The notes: generated by a model from the sequence alone, not told the origin. Positions 50,624 to 60,316 are shown, counted from the first letter of the stretch. The stretch: DNA of 64,000 bases from Planctomonas deserti (GCF_003067705.1 NZ_QANL01000001.1:1116001-1180000), one strand, 5' to 3'. Numbers and translations are program-made.

Positions 50624-52322
50624 TCCCCGCGAGGCCGCTACCCGCCGGGCGTCGGCGCGCTCAGGCGACCCGCGCCGCCCGGACGACTACGTCGACTCCG
50701 CCACGCCCCCGCCCTCGGGTCCGGACGACAGCATCACCCAGCCGCGGCTGGGGCCGATCGGCTGGCTGCGCTGGTTCTGGCGCCAGCTCACGAGCATGCG
50801 GACCGCGCTGTTCCTGCTCCTCCTCCTCGCGGTCGCGGCGATCCCCGGGTCCCTCGTGCCGCAGCGGACGTCGGACCCCAACGGCGTCGTGCAGTACAAG
50901 GTCGACAACCCCGACCTCTTCCCGGTGCTCGACCGGCTGCAGGTGTTCGACACCTACTCGTCGATCTGGTTCTCGAGCATCTACCTCCTGCTGTTCGTGT
51001 CGCTCATCGGTTGCGTCCTGCCGCGCACCCGGCACCACCTGCAGGCGCTGCGTTCCGCGCCGCCGCGCACCCCCGCGCGGCTCGCCCGCATGGCCGGGTT
51101 CACCACGCGAACCCTCGACGGCCGGCCCGCCGACGACGCGACGGTCGCCCGGGCCGTCGAGAGCGCGCGCGCGATGCTGCGCAAGGGCGGCTACCGGGTC
51201 GTGACCTTCGCCGACTCCGTCTCGGCCGAGCGCGGCTACCTGCGTGAGACGGGCAACCTCGTCTTCCACTCGGCCCTCGTCGGCATCCTCGTCACCGTCG
51301 GTATCGGCGGCGGCTTCGGCTACAGCGGCCAGCGCGTGATCGTGGAGGGGCAGTCGTTCGTCAACACCCTGAGCGCCTACGACTCGTTCAATCCGGGCCG
51401 CTTCGTCGACGAGAACCGCCTTGCCCAGTACCGCGTGAAGCTCGACGAGCTGAGCGTGACCTATGAGGAGCAGAACCAGAACGCGATCGGCCAGCCGACC
51501 GACTACACGGCGAGCGTGACGACGGACGGCGGGGCCGCCGGCGCCGCGAGCGAGACGGCCGTGAAGGTGAACGAGCCCCTGCGCATCGCCGGGACCGACA
51601 TCTACCTCCTCGGCAACGGCTACGCGCCGACGATCACGGTGCGCGACCCGGCGGGCGAGGTCGTGTTCACCGACTCCGTGCCGTTCCTGCCGCAGGATCC
51701 GAACCTCACGTCGCTCGGCGTCATCAAGGTGCCGGACGGCCTCGCCCAGCAGGTGGGCATGATCGGCTTCTTCTACCCGACGCAGGAGACCTCGGAGCAC
51801 GAGGAGGGCGACTTCTCGAGCTTCCCCGACCTCCGCAACCCGGTGCTGAGCCTCAATGTCTACGTCGGCGACCTCGGGCTCGACCAGGGCGTGCCGCGGT
51901 CGGTGTACGAGCTGAACACCGACGACCTCACCCAGCTGAGCGGCCGCAACACGGACACCCCGGGCATCCGCCTCGCCCCTGGGGAGACCCAGGAGCTGCC
52001 GGACGGCCTCGGCACGGTGAGCCTCGACGACGTGCCGAGGTTCGCGTCGTTCGACATCCACCACGACCCGACCCAGGGCTGGGTGCTGTTCTTCGCCGTC
52101 TGCGTGCTTGCGGGGCTGCTCACGTCGCTGTTCATCCCCCGCAGGCGGGTCTGGATGAAGGCGGTGCGGGATGCCGACGGCGGTCTGACGCTCGAGTACG
52201 CGGGCCTCGCGCGCGGCGACGATCCCACCCTCGAGAGCGCGGTGAAGGACTTCGCCGACCGGCATCGGACGGCCCTCGCCGAGGCCGGTTCCGCATCGGC
52301 TCCTATCAGCGAAAGGATCTAG
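50607..52322 (+). CDS. resB: Cytochrome c biogenesis protein ResB
   Basis: 571 residues. An N-terminal cytoplasmic head of 50 residues is followed by paired membrane segments (about 60-85 and 110-130), a third (about 215-240), a large extracellular domain (about 250-480) and a last segment (about 485-505). Part of the System II haem-attachment complex together with CcsB. Matching sequence: [20 protein letters not shown] and [20 protein letters not shown]. Confidence 0.93.
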   Translation: MSRLSDPREAATRRASARSGDPRRPDDYVDSATPPPSGPDDSITQPRLGPIGWLRWFWRQLTSMRTALFLLLLLAVAAIPGSLVPQRTSDPNGVVQYKVDNPDLFPVLDRLQVFDTYSSIWFSSIYLLLFVSLIGCVLPRTRHHLQALRSAPPRTPARLARMAGFTTRTLDGRPADDATVARAVESARAMLRKGGYRVVTFADSVSAERGYLRETGNLVFHSALVGILVTVGIGGGFGYSGQRVIVEGQSFVNTLSAYDSFNPGRFVDENRLAQYRVKLDELSVTYEEQNQNAIGQPTDYTASVTTDGGAAGAASETAVKVNEPLRIAGTDIYLLGNGYAPTITVRDPAGEVVFTDSVPFLPQDPNLTSLGVIKVPDGLAQQVGMIGFFYPTQETSEHEEGDFSSFPDLRNPVLSLNVYVGDLGLDQGVPRSVYELNTDDLTQLSGRNTDTPGIRLAPGETQELPDGLGTVSLDDVPRFASFDIHHDPTQGWVLFFAVCVLAGLLTSLFIPRRRVWMKAVRDADGGLTLEYAGLARGDDPTLESAVKDFADRHRTALAEAGSASAPISERI

Positions 52323-52331
52323 GCTACCCGG

Positions 52332-53351
52332 GTGAACACTGCAACGCTCGACGCCGCCTCGCTGCTCTTCCTGCTGGGAGCGACGGGGGCATACGCGATG
52401 TCGTTCGTCTCGTTCGCGCTCGACCTCGCCCGCAGATCCGCCGATGCGACGACCGCGGATGCCTCGGCACGCGCCTCCCGCGTGCTCGCCTCGTCGAGCG
52501 CTGCCGGTGCGACGGCGCAGCGCCGCGCGGGGGTAGCGACCCTCGAGCGCGGCGGAGACGACGGCACGACGGGGCGGGCGCGCTCGCCCATCAGCCTCCG
52601 CGTCGGCCTCGCGCTCGCCGTGCTCGGCTTCGCGCTGCACCTCGTCGCCACGATCCTGCGCGGCATCGCCGCGGCCCGGGTGCCGTGGGCGAACATGTAC
52701 GAGTTCTCAATGACCGGCACGCTCGTCATCATGGGCGTCTTCCTCGGCGTTCTGCTCGTGCGCGACCTCAAGTTCCTCGGCACCTTCGTCACCGGCCTCG
52801 TCATCATCCTGCTCGGCATCGCGACCGTCGGGTTCCGCGTCGACGTCGTGCCGCTGCCGCCCGCCCTGCAGAGCTACTGGCTCGTGATCCACGTCTTCGT
52901 CGCCATTCTCGCGACGGCGTTCTTCGCGCTCGGGTTCGCCCTGTCCGTGGTGCAGCTTCTGCAGCACCGCCGCGAGGTCGCCGTCGCCGACGGGCTCGAT
53001 CCCCGCGGCGGTGGGCTGTCGTTCCTGCGCAGCCTCCCCGGATCCGAGCAGCTCGAGAACCTCGCCTACCGGCTCAACATCATCGGGTTCATCCTGTGGA
53101 CCTTCACCCTCATGGCCGGCGCCATCTGGGCGGAGCGCGCGTGGGGGCGCTACTGGGGCTGGGACACCAAGGAGGTGTGGACCTTCATCATCTGGGTGAT
53201 CTACGCCGGCTACATCCACGCGCGGGCCACCCGCGGCTGGCGCGGCTCGCGTTCCGCCTGGCTCGCCATCATCGGCTTCTCCGCGGTGCTGTTCAACTTC
53301 GGTGTCGTCAACGTGTTCTTCAAGGGACTCCACGCCTACAGCGGCCTGTGA
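52332..53351 (+). CDS. ccsB: Cytochrome c biogenesis protein CcsB/ResC (CcsA family)
   Basis: 339 residues, about eight membrane segments. The haem-binding WWD-type signature reads WGRYWGWDTKEVWTFIIW. It exports haem and ligates it to CXXCH motifs with ResB. Residues 35-95 form an Ala/Arg-rich loop longer than usual. GTG start 10 bases after the resB stop. Confidence 0.93.
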   Translation: MNTATLDAASLLFLLGATGAYAMSFVSFALDLARRSADATTADASARASRVLASSSAAGATAQRRAGVATLERGGDDGTTGRARSPISLRVGLALAVLGFALHLVATILRGIAAARVPWANMYEFSMTGTLVIMGVFLGVLLVRDLKFLGTFVTGLVIILLGIATVGFRVDVVPLPPALQSYWLVIHVFVAILATAFFALGFALSVVQLLQHRREVAVADGLDPRGGGLSFLRSLPGSEQLENLAYRLNIIGFILWTFTLMAGAIWAERAWGRYWGWDTKEVWTFIIWVIYAGYIHARATRGWRGSRSAWLAIIGFSAVLFNFGVVNVFFKGLHAYSGL

Positions 53352-53382
53352 CGCTCCCTCCGTCCCGGTGAGGTGATCCCCG

Positions 53383-54120
53383 GTGGATCCTCGCATCTCT
53401 TTCGCCGTCCTGCGCCTCGTCGTGCTCGGCGTCGGCGTCGTCGCGCTCATCGGCGACTTCGACTACGTGCTCGGCTTCAGCAGCTTCGCCACCGGCAACT
53501 GGTTCAGCTACTTCACGACCGAGAGCGCCTTCCTGCTCGACGTGACGCTCGCCCTCGGGGTGCTGTTCGCCTGGCGCCGCGCGGACGACCCCGCCTGGTT
53601 CGTGGGCCTGCGCATCGTCGCAACGACGTACGCCATCACGTCCGGCGCCGTGTTCGCCGTCATCGTCGCGCAGGCGGCGAGGACGAACTACACGCTCGAG
53701 GTGCCGTGGTCGAGCCAGCTCCTGCACTTCTGGATACCCGCGTACGCGCTGGTCGACTGGATGCTCGCCCCGGGCCGCACGGCCGCGCCCTGGCGGCTGC
53801 TGCCCTGGGTGCTCGCCGTGCCCGCGGCGTGGGCCGCCTTCACGCTCATCCGAGGACCGCTGGTCGGCTGGTACCCCTACTTCTTCATGGACCCGGCGCA
53901 GGTGAGCGGGCCGCTCGAGCAGGCTTTCTACCTCGCCCTCGTCGGGGTGATCCTGCTCGCCATCAGCGCCGCGTTCGTACTCAGCAGTGCGCGCCCGGTG
54001 CCCACCCTGTCGGGCGCCAGGACCCGTGCCGCCAGGATCCGTCGCCGGTTGGCGGCTCGCGCCCGGTCCCGCCGCGCGGCGCAGCTCCCCGGCGGGGTCT
54101 CACCCGACCGCACGCCGTAG
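53383..54120 (+). CDS. Pr6Pr-like membrane protein
   Basis: 245 residues, six or seven membrane segments (FAVLRLVVLGVGVVALIGDF; NWFSYFTTESAFL; VGWYPYFFMDP), matching the actinobacterial Pr6Pr / FAR-17a-like family. The C-terminus is Arg-rich. Role unknown. It follows ccsB at 31 bases and may be co-transcribed. Confidence 0.8.
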   Translation: MDPRISFAVLRLVVLGVGVVALIGDFDYVLGFSSFATGNWFSYFTTESAFLLDVTLALGVLFAWRRADDPAWFVGLRIVATTYAITSGAVFAVIVAQAARTNYTLEVPWSSQLLHFWIPAYALVDWMLAPGRTAAPWRLLPWVLAVPAAWAAFTLIRGPLVGWYPYFFMDPAQVSGPLEQAFYLALVGVILLAISAAFVLSSARPVPTLSGARTRAARIRRRLAARARSRRAAQLPGGVSPDRTP

Positions 54121-54157
54121 CGCCCGCCTCTGCGCACGGGGTCGGGCACCGCGCCGA

Positions 54158-55720
54158 TCAGTTCGAGGGAGCCTCGGTGGCCCGCTGCGTCGGCTCCTCC
54201 CTGGGCACGACGGACGGCGTCGCCGTGGGCGTAGGAGTGGGAGTGGGCGTGGGAGTCGGCACCACGGCGGGCGTCTCGTCCTCGGTGGCCACGAAGGCCT
54301 CGAGCGTGCCGATGGCGCTGGAGACCACGTCGTCGTCGGACAGCTCGGCGACGCGCTCCGCGTGCTCGGCGGTGGCGAACCCGACGAGCACCGGGTATCC
54401 GGTCACCGGCAGCAGGTTCAGCCAGAGGGGGAAGTCCGCCTCCGGGTCGGCGACGCTCCACACGCTCGCCTCGCTCGCCCAGAACGGCTCGTCGTACCGC
54501 AGCCACACCGTCTCGATGGCGCCCATGCCGAGCTCGTCGATGGCGGCCTGCGTGGCCGCGGGGAGAGCCGGGTCGAACTCGATCACCTCGGCGCTGAGCA
54601 CGCCGAGCGGCACGGTGACGATCACCCGGTCGACCGACAGCGACTCGCCCGTCCCGAACCGCAGGCCGACGCCCTGCTCGCCGTAGCGGATGTGCACGAC
54701 GGGGCTCTTGGCCAGCACGTCGATGTCCCGCAGGGCCTCCTCGACGAGGCTCTGGTGGCCGCCGGTGACGAGGCTCAACTCCTCGGGCGGCACGGGGTCG
54801 AAGCCGGCGCGCGCGGACAGGTCCTCGGCCGTGGCGCCCGTCCGGGCGCCGACGACGACGTCGAGGTAGTGCTCGAGCAGGACGCCCGCGGACACGGACT
54901 CCTCGGCGCCGGTTGCCGCGTCGGACGACGGCGACGCCGATGGCGTGGGCGGCGCGGTCTCGACGGGCGCCGCGCCCGACCCGGTCAGGGCGTTGCGCAG
55001 GGACGCGTCGGCGGACTGGGCCTGTGCCCAGGCGACGGCGGTGGCCACCGCGGCGGCGGGCTCGGCCGTGCTGGGCACGGGCGCACCGGAGGCGGTGCGC
55101 GTCTCCAGGGCGACGGGGTAGGGCACGGCGGCGGCGTCCTCGCCGTCGGGGAGGGGGCTCCCGCCGGTGGGCACGAACGCGGCCCCGAGCTCCACGGGCA
55201 GCGGCCAGGAGTCGGACTGCGCGGTGCGGATCCTGCCGCCGACCCGGTCCTGCGCCTCGACGACCAGGACCTCGAAGCCCGCGTCGACGAGCCGGCGGGC
55301 GGCGACGGCGCCCGCGGCGCCCGCGCCGATCACGCCGATCCGCTCACCCTCGGCCGCGGCGGCCGCGACCTCCTCGGCGGCGCGCCTACCGGAGGCCACG
55401 GCGCCGGACACGGTGCTGGGGAACTCGGTCGAGGTGGCCTCACCCGCGAAGAAGACGCGATCCAGCACGGGGGTGCGCAGAGCGACCCGGGACTCCGGCG
55501 TCGCCCCGACCGGAAGGTAGCTCACCGCGCCGCGCGTGTAGGGGTTGGTCGTCCAGGCCGAGCGCGCCGCCTCGGCGGGCCGGGGAACCGGCCCCGGGGT
55601 GGGCGTGGGGGTGGGGGACGGGGTCGGCGTTGCGGTCGGCTCCGGCTCGGCCGGGGTGCACGCCGCCAGCGCCAGGACGAGGCCGGATCCCATCAGGAAC
55701 GTGCGGCGCTTCATGCTCAT
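54158..55720 (-). CDS. Lipoprotein flavin amine oxidase with swapped FAD-binding segments
   Basis: 520 residues. Signal peptide with lipobox LAAC (Cys21) and a Pro/Thr linker (22-45). Residues 52-118 (NPYTRGAVSYLPVG; RVFFAGEATSTEFPSTVSGA) match the part that normally ends amine oxidases. Only then comes the Rossmann motif IGVIGAGAAGAVAARRLVDAG (about 128-148) that normally starts them. The chain stops where the C-terminal FAD segment should follow and ends in a second PT-repeat tail. So the domain order looks circularly permuted. Substrate unknown. ATG overlaps the menC stop (ATGA). Confidence 0.85.
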   Translation of the reverse strand: MSMKRRTFLMGSGLVLALAACTPAEPEPTATPTPSPTPTPTPGPVPRPAEAARSAWTTNPYTRGAVSYLPVGATPESRVALRTPVLDRVFFAGEATSTEFPSTVSGAVASGRRAAEEVAAAAAEGERIGVIGAGAAGAVAARRLVDAGFEVLVVEAQDRVGGRIRTAQSDSWPLPVELGAAFVPTGGSPLPDGEDAAAVPYPVALETRTASGAPVPSTAEPAAAVATAVAWAQAQSADASLRNALTGSGAAPVETAPPTPSASPSSDAATGAEESVSAGVLLEHYLDVVVGARTGATAEDLSARAGFDPVPPEELSLVTGGHQSLVEEALRDIDVLAKSPVVHIRYGEQGVGLRFGTGESLSVDRVIVTVPLGVLSAEVIEFDPALPAATQAAIDELGMGAIETVWLRYDEPFWASEASVWSVADPEADFPLWLNLLPVTGYPVLVGFATAEHAERVAELSDDDVVSSAIGTLEAFVATEDETPAVVPTPTPTPTPTPTATPSVVPREEPTQRATEAPSN

Positions 55721-56733
55721 CTGTCGTCACTGTAGTGGGTGCCCGCCACGCCTCCGCTGAGGAGCGCGTGGCAGCGCCCGACGCGCTCCAGCCACCATTC
55801 GCGACGGTCCGCGGAGGCCTCGTGCGCGGCAAGCAGCGCCGGGTCCGGGGCCACGCGGGAGACGGGCAGCATCCCGTCCCGCGGCACCAGCGGCTCCGCC
55901 GTCACATCCGCTTCGAACAGCGAGACGGTCGCCAGCCCGCAGTCGTACTCGAGCTCGGGCAGGGCGCCCGCGAGGAACGTGCCCATGGAGATGCCCACGG
56001 AGCTTTCCAGCGCGCTGGACACGACGACGGGCAGGCCCGCCTCCGTCGCGATCCGCAGCGCCGACCGGATGCCGCCCAGCGGCTGCACCTTGAGCACGAG
56101 CACGTCCACCGCGCCGGCCCGGGCGACCGCGAGCGGGTCCGCGACCTTGCGCACCGACTCGTCGGCGGCGACGGGCACGCCCATGTACTTAATGCGCCGG
56201 CGCAGCTCCGCAAGCTCGGCGACCGAGGCGCACGGCTGCTCGATGTACTCGAGGTCGCAGTCCGCGAATGCGTGCACGGCGTGCTCCGCCTCGTCGACGT
56301 TCCAGAGGCCGTTCGCGTCCACGCGGATGCGGCCCTCCGGGCCGAGGTACCGACGCACGGCTGCGACGCGGGCAGCGTCCTCGGCGATCGTCCCGCCCGG
56401 CTCGGCCACCTTCACCTTCGCGGTGCGGCAGCCCGGGAACCGGTCGAGCACGTCGGCGACGCGGTCGGCCTCGACGGCGGGCACGGTCGCGTTCACCCAC
56501 ACGGACGTGCGCAGGGGAGCGGGCGTCGGCGCCCAGGCGAAGTCGACGGCGGCGGCGAGCCACGCGGCCGCCTCGGCGTCGTCGTACTCGACGAACGGCG
56601 AGAACTCCGTCCAGCCCTCCGGGCCCTCGAAGAGCACCGCCTCGCGCACCGTGATGCCGCGGAACCGCGTGCGCAGGGGGAGGGCGACGACGCGCGCCGA
56701 GGAGAGGATGTCCGAGAGCGCCGCTGCCGTCAT
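55717..56733 (-). CDS. menC: o-Succinylbenzoate synthase
   Basis: 338 residues, enolase superfamily. AKVKVAEPG carries the catalytic Lys pair, RIRVDANGLWNVDEA the first metal Asp, YIEQPCAS the Glu and PVAADES the last metal Asp; LKVQPLGGI supplies the second Lys. It dehydrates SHCHC to o-succinylbenzoate in menaquinone synthesis. GAGAAT lies 6 bases before the ATG. Overlaps the amine oxidase gene by 4 bases; divergent from menB. Confidence 0.92.
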   Translation of the reverse strand: MTAAALSDILSSARVVALPLRTRFRGITVREAVLFEGPEGWTEFSPFVEYDDAEAAAWLAAAVDFAWAPTPAPLRTSVWVNATVPAVEADRVADVLDRFPGCRTAKVKVAEPGGTIAEDAARVAAVRRYLGPEGRIRVDANGLWNVDEAEHAVHAFADCDLEYIEQPCASVAELAELRRRIKYMGVPVAADESVRKVADPLAVARAGAVDVLVLKVQPLGGIRSALRIATEAGLPVVVSSALESSVGISMGTFLAGALPELEYDCGLATVSLFEADVTAEPLVPRDGMLPVSRVAPDPALLAAHEASADRREWWLERVGRCHALLSGGVAGTHYSDDR

Positions 56734-56739
56734 GCGCCC

Positions 56740-56745
56740 ATTCTC
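56740..56745 (-). promoter_or_regulatory. Possible -10 box of menC
   Basis: GAGAAT on the minus strand, 6 bases before the ATG at 56733. Confidence 0.35.
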
Positions 56746-56814
56746 CCTCCCTCCCCACCACGGCCGCTGAGCCGCGCCAGCCGTGGGGCGCAGGGGCGGT
56801 CCGTGGGGCCGGAA

Positions 56815-56820
56815 TAGGCT
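56815..56820 (+). promoter_or_regulatory. -10 box of menB
   Basis: TAGGCT, 7 bases before the ATG at 56828. Confidence 0.55.
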
Positions 56821-56827
56821 GGGGGGC

Positions 56828-57745
56828 ATGACCACACGCGTGTCCGAGGTATTCGATCCGGACGCCTGGGTGGACGCTCCCGCCTCCGAGCGCCTCGGCG
56901 ACATCACCTACCACCACGACGTCACGGGGCGCGTCGCCCGCGTGGCGTTCGACCGTCCCGAGGTGCGCAACGCCTTCCGGCCGAAGACCGTGGACGAGCT
57001 CTACTGGGCGCTCGACGACGCCCGGCAGAACCCCCGCATCGGCGTCGTGCTGCTCACCGGCAACGGCCCGAGCCAGAAGGACGGCGGCTGGGCGTTCTGC
57101 AGCGGCGGTGACCAGCGCATCCGCGGGCGTGACGGCTACCAGTACGAGGAGGGTGCGGGGGAGACCGCGGGCGCCGGCGCCTCGGCGCGGCTCGGCCGGC
57201 TGCACATCCTCGAGGTGCAGCGCCTCATCCGCTTCATGCCGAAGGTCGTCATCGCGGTCGTGCCGGGTTGGGCGGCGGGCGGCGGCCACTCGCTGCACGT
57301 CGTGTGCGACCTGACCATCGCGAGCGAGGAGCACGGCCGGTTCAAGCAGACCGACGCGGATGTCGGCTCCTTCGACGGCGGCTACGGATCCGCGTACTTC
57401 GCCCGCCAGGTCGGGCAGAAGGCCGCGCGCGAGGTCTTCTTCCTCGCCGAGGAGTACAGCGCCCGGCGGGCGTACGAGATGGGCGCCGTCAATCGCGTCG
57501 TCCCGCACGCCGAGCTCGAGAGCACGGCGCTCGCCTGGGCGCACACCATCCTCGGCAAGTCGCCCACGGCGATCCGGATGCTGAAGTTCGCCTTCAACGC
57601 GGCCGACGACGGCATGGTCGGCCAGCAGGTGTTCGCGGGTGAGGCGACCCGCCTCGCCTACGGTACCGACGAGGCGGTCGAGGGCCGCAACTCCTTCCTC
57701 GAGAAGCGCGAGCCCGACTGGTCGCCCTTCCCCTGGCAGTACTAG
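56828..57745 (+). CDS. menB: 1,4-Dihydroxy-2-naphthoyl-CoA synthase
   Basis: 305 residues, crotonase fold. FDRPEVRNAFRPKTVDEL starts the CoA site; FCSGGDQRIRG and GWAAGGGHSLHVVCDL form the oxyanion hole; TDADVGSFDGGYGSAY carries the catalytic Asp. It closes the ring of o-succinylbenzoyl-CoA. About 20 residues longer at the N-terminus than short bacterial homologues. menE follows after 4 bases. Confidence 0.95.
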   Translation: MTTRVSEVFDPDAWVDAPASERLGDITYHHDVTGRVARVAFDRPEVRNAFRPKTVDELYWALDDARQNPRIGVVLLTGNGPSQKDGGWAFCSGGDQRIRGRDGYQYEEGAGETAGAGASARLGRLHILEVQRLIRFMPKVVIAVVPGWAAGGGHSLHVVCDLTIASEEHGRFKQTDADVGSFDGGYGSAYFARQVGQKAAREVFFLAEEYSARRAYEMGAVNRVVPHAELESTALAWAHTILGKSPTAIRMLKFAFNAADDGMVGQQVFAGEATRLAYGTDEAVEGRNSFLEKREPDWSPFPWQY

Positions 57746-57749
57746 CGGC

Positions 57750-58910
57750 ATGAGACCGCTCCGCGTCCTTCCCGGCGCCGATCCGCTCGACCTGCTGCTC
57801 CAGCTGCGCGAGGCGCTGAGCGGCACCGGTCCGGCACTCCTTCCCCGCCCCGCCGGTGCCGCCGAACCGGAGGGCGCGCCCGCCCTGCCCGCCGAGGTGG
57901 CCAAGACCCTCGCGCTCGTGATCGAGACCAGCGGATCCACGGGGTCGCCGAAGCGGGTCGCGCTCGGCGCGGGCGCGCTGCTCGCCGGCGCCGCGGCCAC
58001 CCAGTCCGCGCTCGGCGGCGCGGGGCAGTGGCTCCTCGCCCTGCCCACCCACTACATCGCCGGGGCGCAGGTGCTCGTGCGCTCGATCACCGCCGAAGTG
58101 GACCCGCTCGTGCTGCCGCCCGGCCACTTCGACCCGACGACGTTCGTCGACGCCATCGGCGGCTTCCGGCCGCAGGTCCCGCGCTTCACCGCGCTCGTGC
58201 CGACCCAGCTGCACCGGCTCGTGCAGCACGCCGCCGAGGACGCGCGGGCCCGGGCGGAGCTGCGCACCCTCGACGCCGTCCTGGTGGGCGGACAGGCGAC
58301 GGCCCCCGCGCTGCTCGACCGCGCGGCCGGGCTCGGGATCCGCGTCGTCACGACGTACGGGTCGTCGGAGACGGCGGGCGGCTGCGTGTACGACGGCCAG
58401 CCCGTCGGCACCACTCGCGTCGCCGTCGTGGACGGCGAGATCCAGATCGCGGGCCCCACGCTCGCGGACGGCTACCTCGGCGACCCCGAGGCGACGGACC
58501 GCGCCTTCGTGCAGCACGACGGCCTCCGCTGGTACCGCACGGGCGATGCGGGCGAGGTGACCGACGGGACGCTGACGGTGACCGGCCGGCTCGACAGCGT
58601 GCTGATCTCCGGCGGCGAGAAGGTGTCGCTCGATCGCATCGAGCTCGTCGCCCGCGGCATACCCGGCCTGGCGGACGCGGTCGCGGTGAGGGCGGACGAC
58701 GAGGAGTGGGGGCAGCGCGCCGTCCTCTTCACGGAGTCCGTGCCGGACGACGCGACGCGGGGCGAGCTGAAGCGCGCCCTCAGCGAGTCGCTCGGTCGGG
58801 TGGCCGGGCGAGCGGCGCTCGTTCCCGGCGTCGCGATCCCGCTGCTCGCCTCCGGCAAGCCCGACCGAGTCGCCCTGGCGCGACGGGCCGCCGGAATCGG
58901 CCGCGAATAG
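57750..58910 (+). CDS. menE: o-Succinylbenzoate-CoA ligase
   Basis: 386 residues, short member of the AMP-forming acyl-CoA synthetases. ETSGSTGSPKRVAL is the P-loop-like motif, TTYGSSETAGG the adenine site, YRTGDAGEVTDG the ribose site and GKPDR the catalytic Lys near the end. It activates o-succinylbenzoate for menB. ATG 57750 follows the menB stop. Confidence 0.93.
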   Translation: MRPLRVLPGADPLDLLLQLREALSGTGPALLPRPAGAAEPEGAPALPAEVAKTLALVIETSGSTGSPKRVALGAGALLAGAAATQSALGGAGQWLLALPTHYIAGAQVLVRSITAEVDPLVLPPGHFDPTTFVDAIGGFRPQVPRFTALVPTQLHRLVQHAAEDARARAELRTLDAVLVGGQATAPALLDRAAGLGIRVVTTYGSSETAGGCVYDGQPVGTTRVAVVDGEIQIAGPTLADGYLGDPEATDRAFVQHDGLRWYRTGDAGEVTDGTLTVTGRLDSVLISGGEKVSLDRIELVARGIPGLADAVAVRADDEEWGQRAVLFTESVPDDATRGELKRALSESLGRVAGRAALVPGVAIPLLASGKPDRVALARRAAGIGRE

Positions 58911-58913
58911 AAT
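58908..58913 (+). promoter_or_regulatory. -10 box of menA
   Basis: TAGAAT, 7 bases before the GTG at 58921; it overlaps the menE stop (TAG), so menA can also be made separately. Confidence 0.5.
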
Positions 58914-58920
58914 CCTCTCC

Positions 58921-60003
58921 GTGGCACAGAAGAGACGACCCCCGCAGCCGAAGACGCACCCCGCAGCCCGGACCCGTCCCGGCCGCGCCGTGCCGGTCGG
59001 TGCCACGCAGGACGGCGCGCGGGAGACGCCGCACGGCGACCGGGGCGCCGCTCCCGCCAGGAGCGGCGCGCGCAGCGCTCGGAGCGGGCGTCCGGGCGGG
59101 AAGCCCGTCGCCCCGAAGCGCAAGCGGAAGGCGACCGCGCGCGACTGGATCGGCGGGGCGCGCCTGCGCACACTTCCGCTCTCCCTCGCGCCCGTCGCCA
59201 TCGGCACCGGAGCCGCGCTCCTTCTCGACGACGGGCAGTGGCGCCCGCTTCTCACCGTCCTCTGCTTCGCCGTTGCGGTGTTCCTGCAGATCGGCGTGAA
59301 CTACGCGAACGACTACTCCGACGGCGTCCGGGGCACCGACGCGCATCGCGTCGGCCCCGCCCGTCTCACCGGAGCCGGGATCGCCGAACCGCGCACCGTG
59401 CTGACGGTGGCCCTCGCGTTCTTCGGCCTCGCCGCCCTCGCCGGTCTCGCCATCGTCGTGCTGACCGGACACTGGTGGCTGCTCATCGTCGGTGCCGTGG
59501 CCATCGCGGCCGCCTACTTCTACACGGGCGGGAAGAGGCCCTACGGCTACGCCGGCCTCGGCGAGCTCGTGGTCTTCGTGTTCTTCGGTCTCGTCGCCAC
59601 GGCCGGCACCACGTTCGTACTCTCCGGCCGCGTGTCGAGCGAGAGCTGGATCGGCGGCGCGGCGGCGGGGTTCCTCGCCTGCGCCGTGCTGATGGTGAAC
59701 AACATCCGCGACATCGAGCAGGACCGCAGGGCGGGCAAGAAGACCCTGGCCGTGCGCCTCGGCTCCACCGCCTCGCGCGTCGTGTTCGTGCTGTTCCTGG
59801 TGTTCGCCTACGCGATCCTCGGCTTCTACACGCTCTTCTTCCCGCTCGCCGGGTACGTGTTCTTCACGCTGCTGCTCACCGCCCCGGCCGCGATCATCAC
59901 GGTCACCGCCCGCACGCCGGGCGAGCTGATCCTCGCGCTGCAGCTCACCAGCATCGGCGCGCTCTTCTTCGGCTTCGGCCTCGGCTGGGCCTTCGCCTTC
60001 TAG
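58921..60003 (+). CDS. menA: 1,4-Dihydroxy-2-naphthoate polyprenyltransferase
   Basis: 360 residues, UbiA family with eight or nine membrane segments. NYANDYSDGVRGTD is the first Asp-rich motif and NNIRDIEQDRRAGKKTLAVR the second; together they bind Mg and polyprenyl diphosphate. It attaches the side chain to DHNA. Residues 1-75 are an Arg/Pro/Ala-rich basic tail absent from the family core; the leaderless-type promoter supports this long start. Confidence 0.93.
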   Translation: MAQKRRPPQPKTHPAARTRPGRAVPVGATQDGARETPHGDRGAAPARSGARSARSGRPGGKPVAPKRKRKATARDWIGGARLRTLPLSLAPVAIGTGAALLLDDGQWRPLLTVLCFAVAVFLQIGVNYANDYSDGVRGTDAHRVGPARLTGAGIAEPRTVLTVALAFFGLAALAGLAIVVLTGHWWLLIVGAVAIAAAYFYTGGKRPYGYAGLGELVVFVFFGLVATAGTTFVLSGRVSSESWIGGAAAGFLACAVLMVNNIRDIEQDRRAGKKTLAVRLGSTASRVVFVLFLVFAYAILGFYTLFFPLAGYVFFTLLLTAPAAIITVTARTPGELILALQLTSIGALFFGFGLGWAFAF

Positions 60004-60031
60004 CCGCTCGCCGCGCGGAACCAGCGTGCGG

Positions 60032-60304
60032 TCAGTCCGTGGGGTTCTGGCGGTCGATCGTCGCGTCCTCGGCGGTGTCGTCGTCGACCGGCCGCTTGCG
60101 GCCCCGCTGGATCGCCGACAGGTCCTCCGCCATCACCTGGCGCTGGCGGCCGAGGAAGATGTAGGACGCGCATGCCGAGATGACCGCGGACACGACCGCG
60201 GCCCAGATCCATTCGACGCCGGCGATCATCAGCAGGGCGAACGGGACGGCGAACAGCGCCACACGCATAAGCGAATAGACCAGCCAGACACGTCCCGATT
60301 TCAC
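60032..60304 (-). CDS. DUF4229 membrane protein
   Basis: 90 residues; two membrane segments (about 7-28 and 32-50) with the family pattern YSLMRVALFAVPFALLMIAG and ISACASYIFLGRQRQ. Hydrophilic, acidic tail. Common beside menaquinone genes in actinobacteria, role unknown. GTG start 6 bases after TAGACT. Confidence 0.85.
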   Translation of the reverse strand: MKSGRVWLVYSLMRVALFAVPFALLMIAGVEWIWAAVVSAVISACASYIFLGRQRQVMAEDLSAIQRGRKRPVDDDTAEDATIDRQNPTD

Positions 60305-60310
60305 CGCATC

Positions 60311-60316
60311 AGTCTA
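60311..60316 (-). promoter_or_regulatory. -10 box of the DUF4229 gene
   Basis: TAGACT on the minus strand, 6 bases before the GTG at 60304. Confidence 0.5.
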
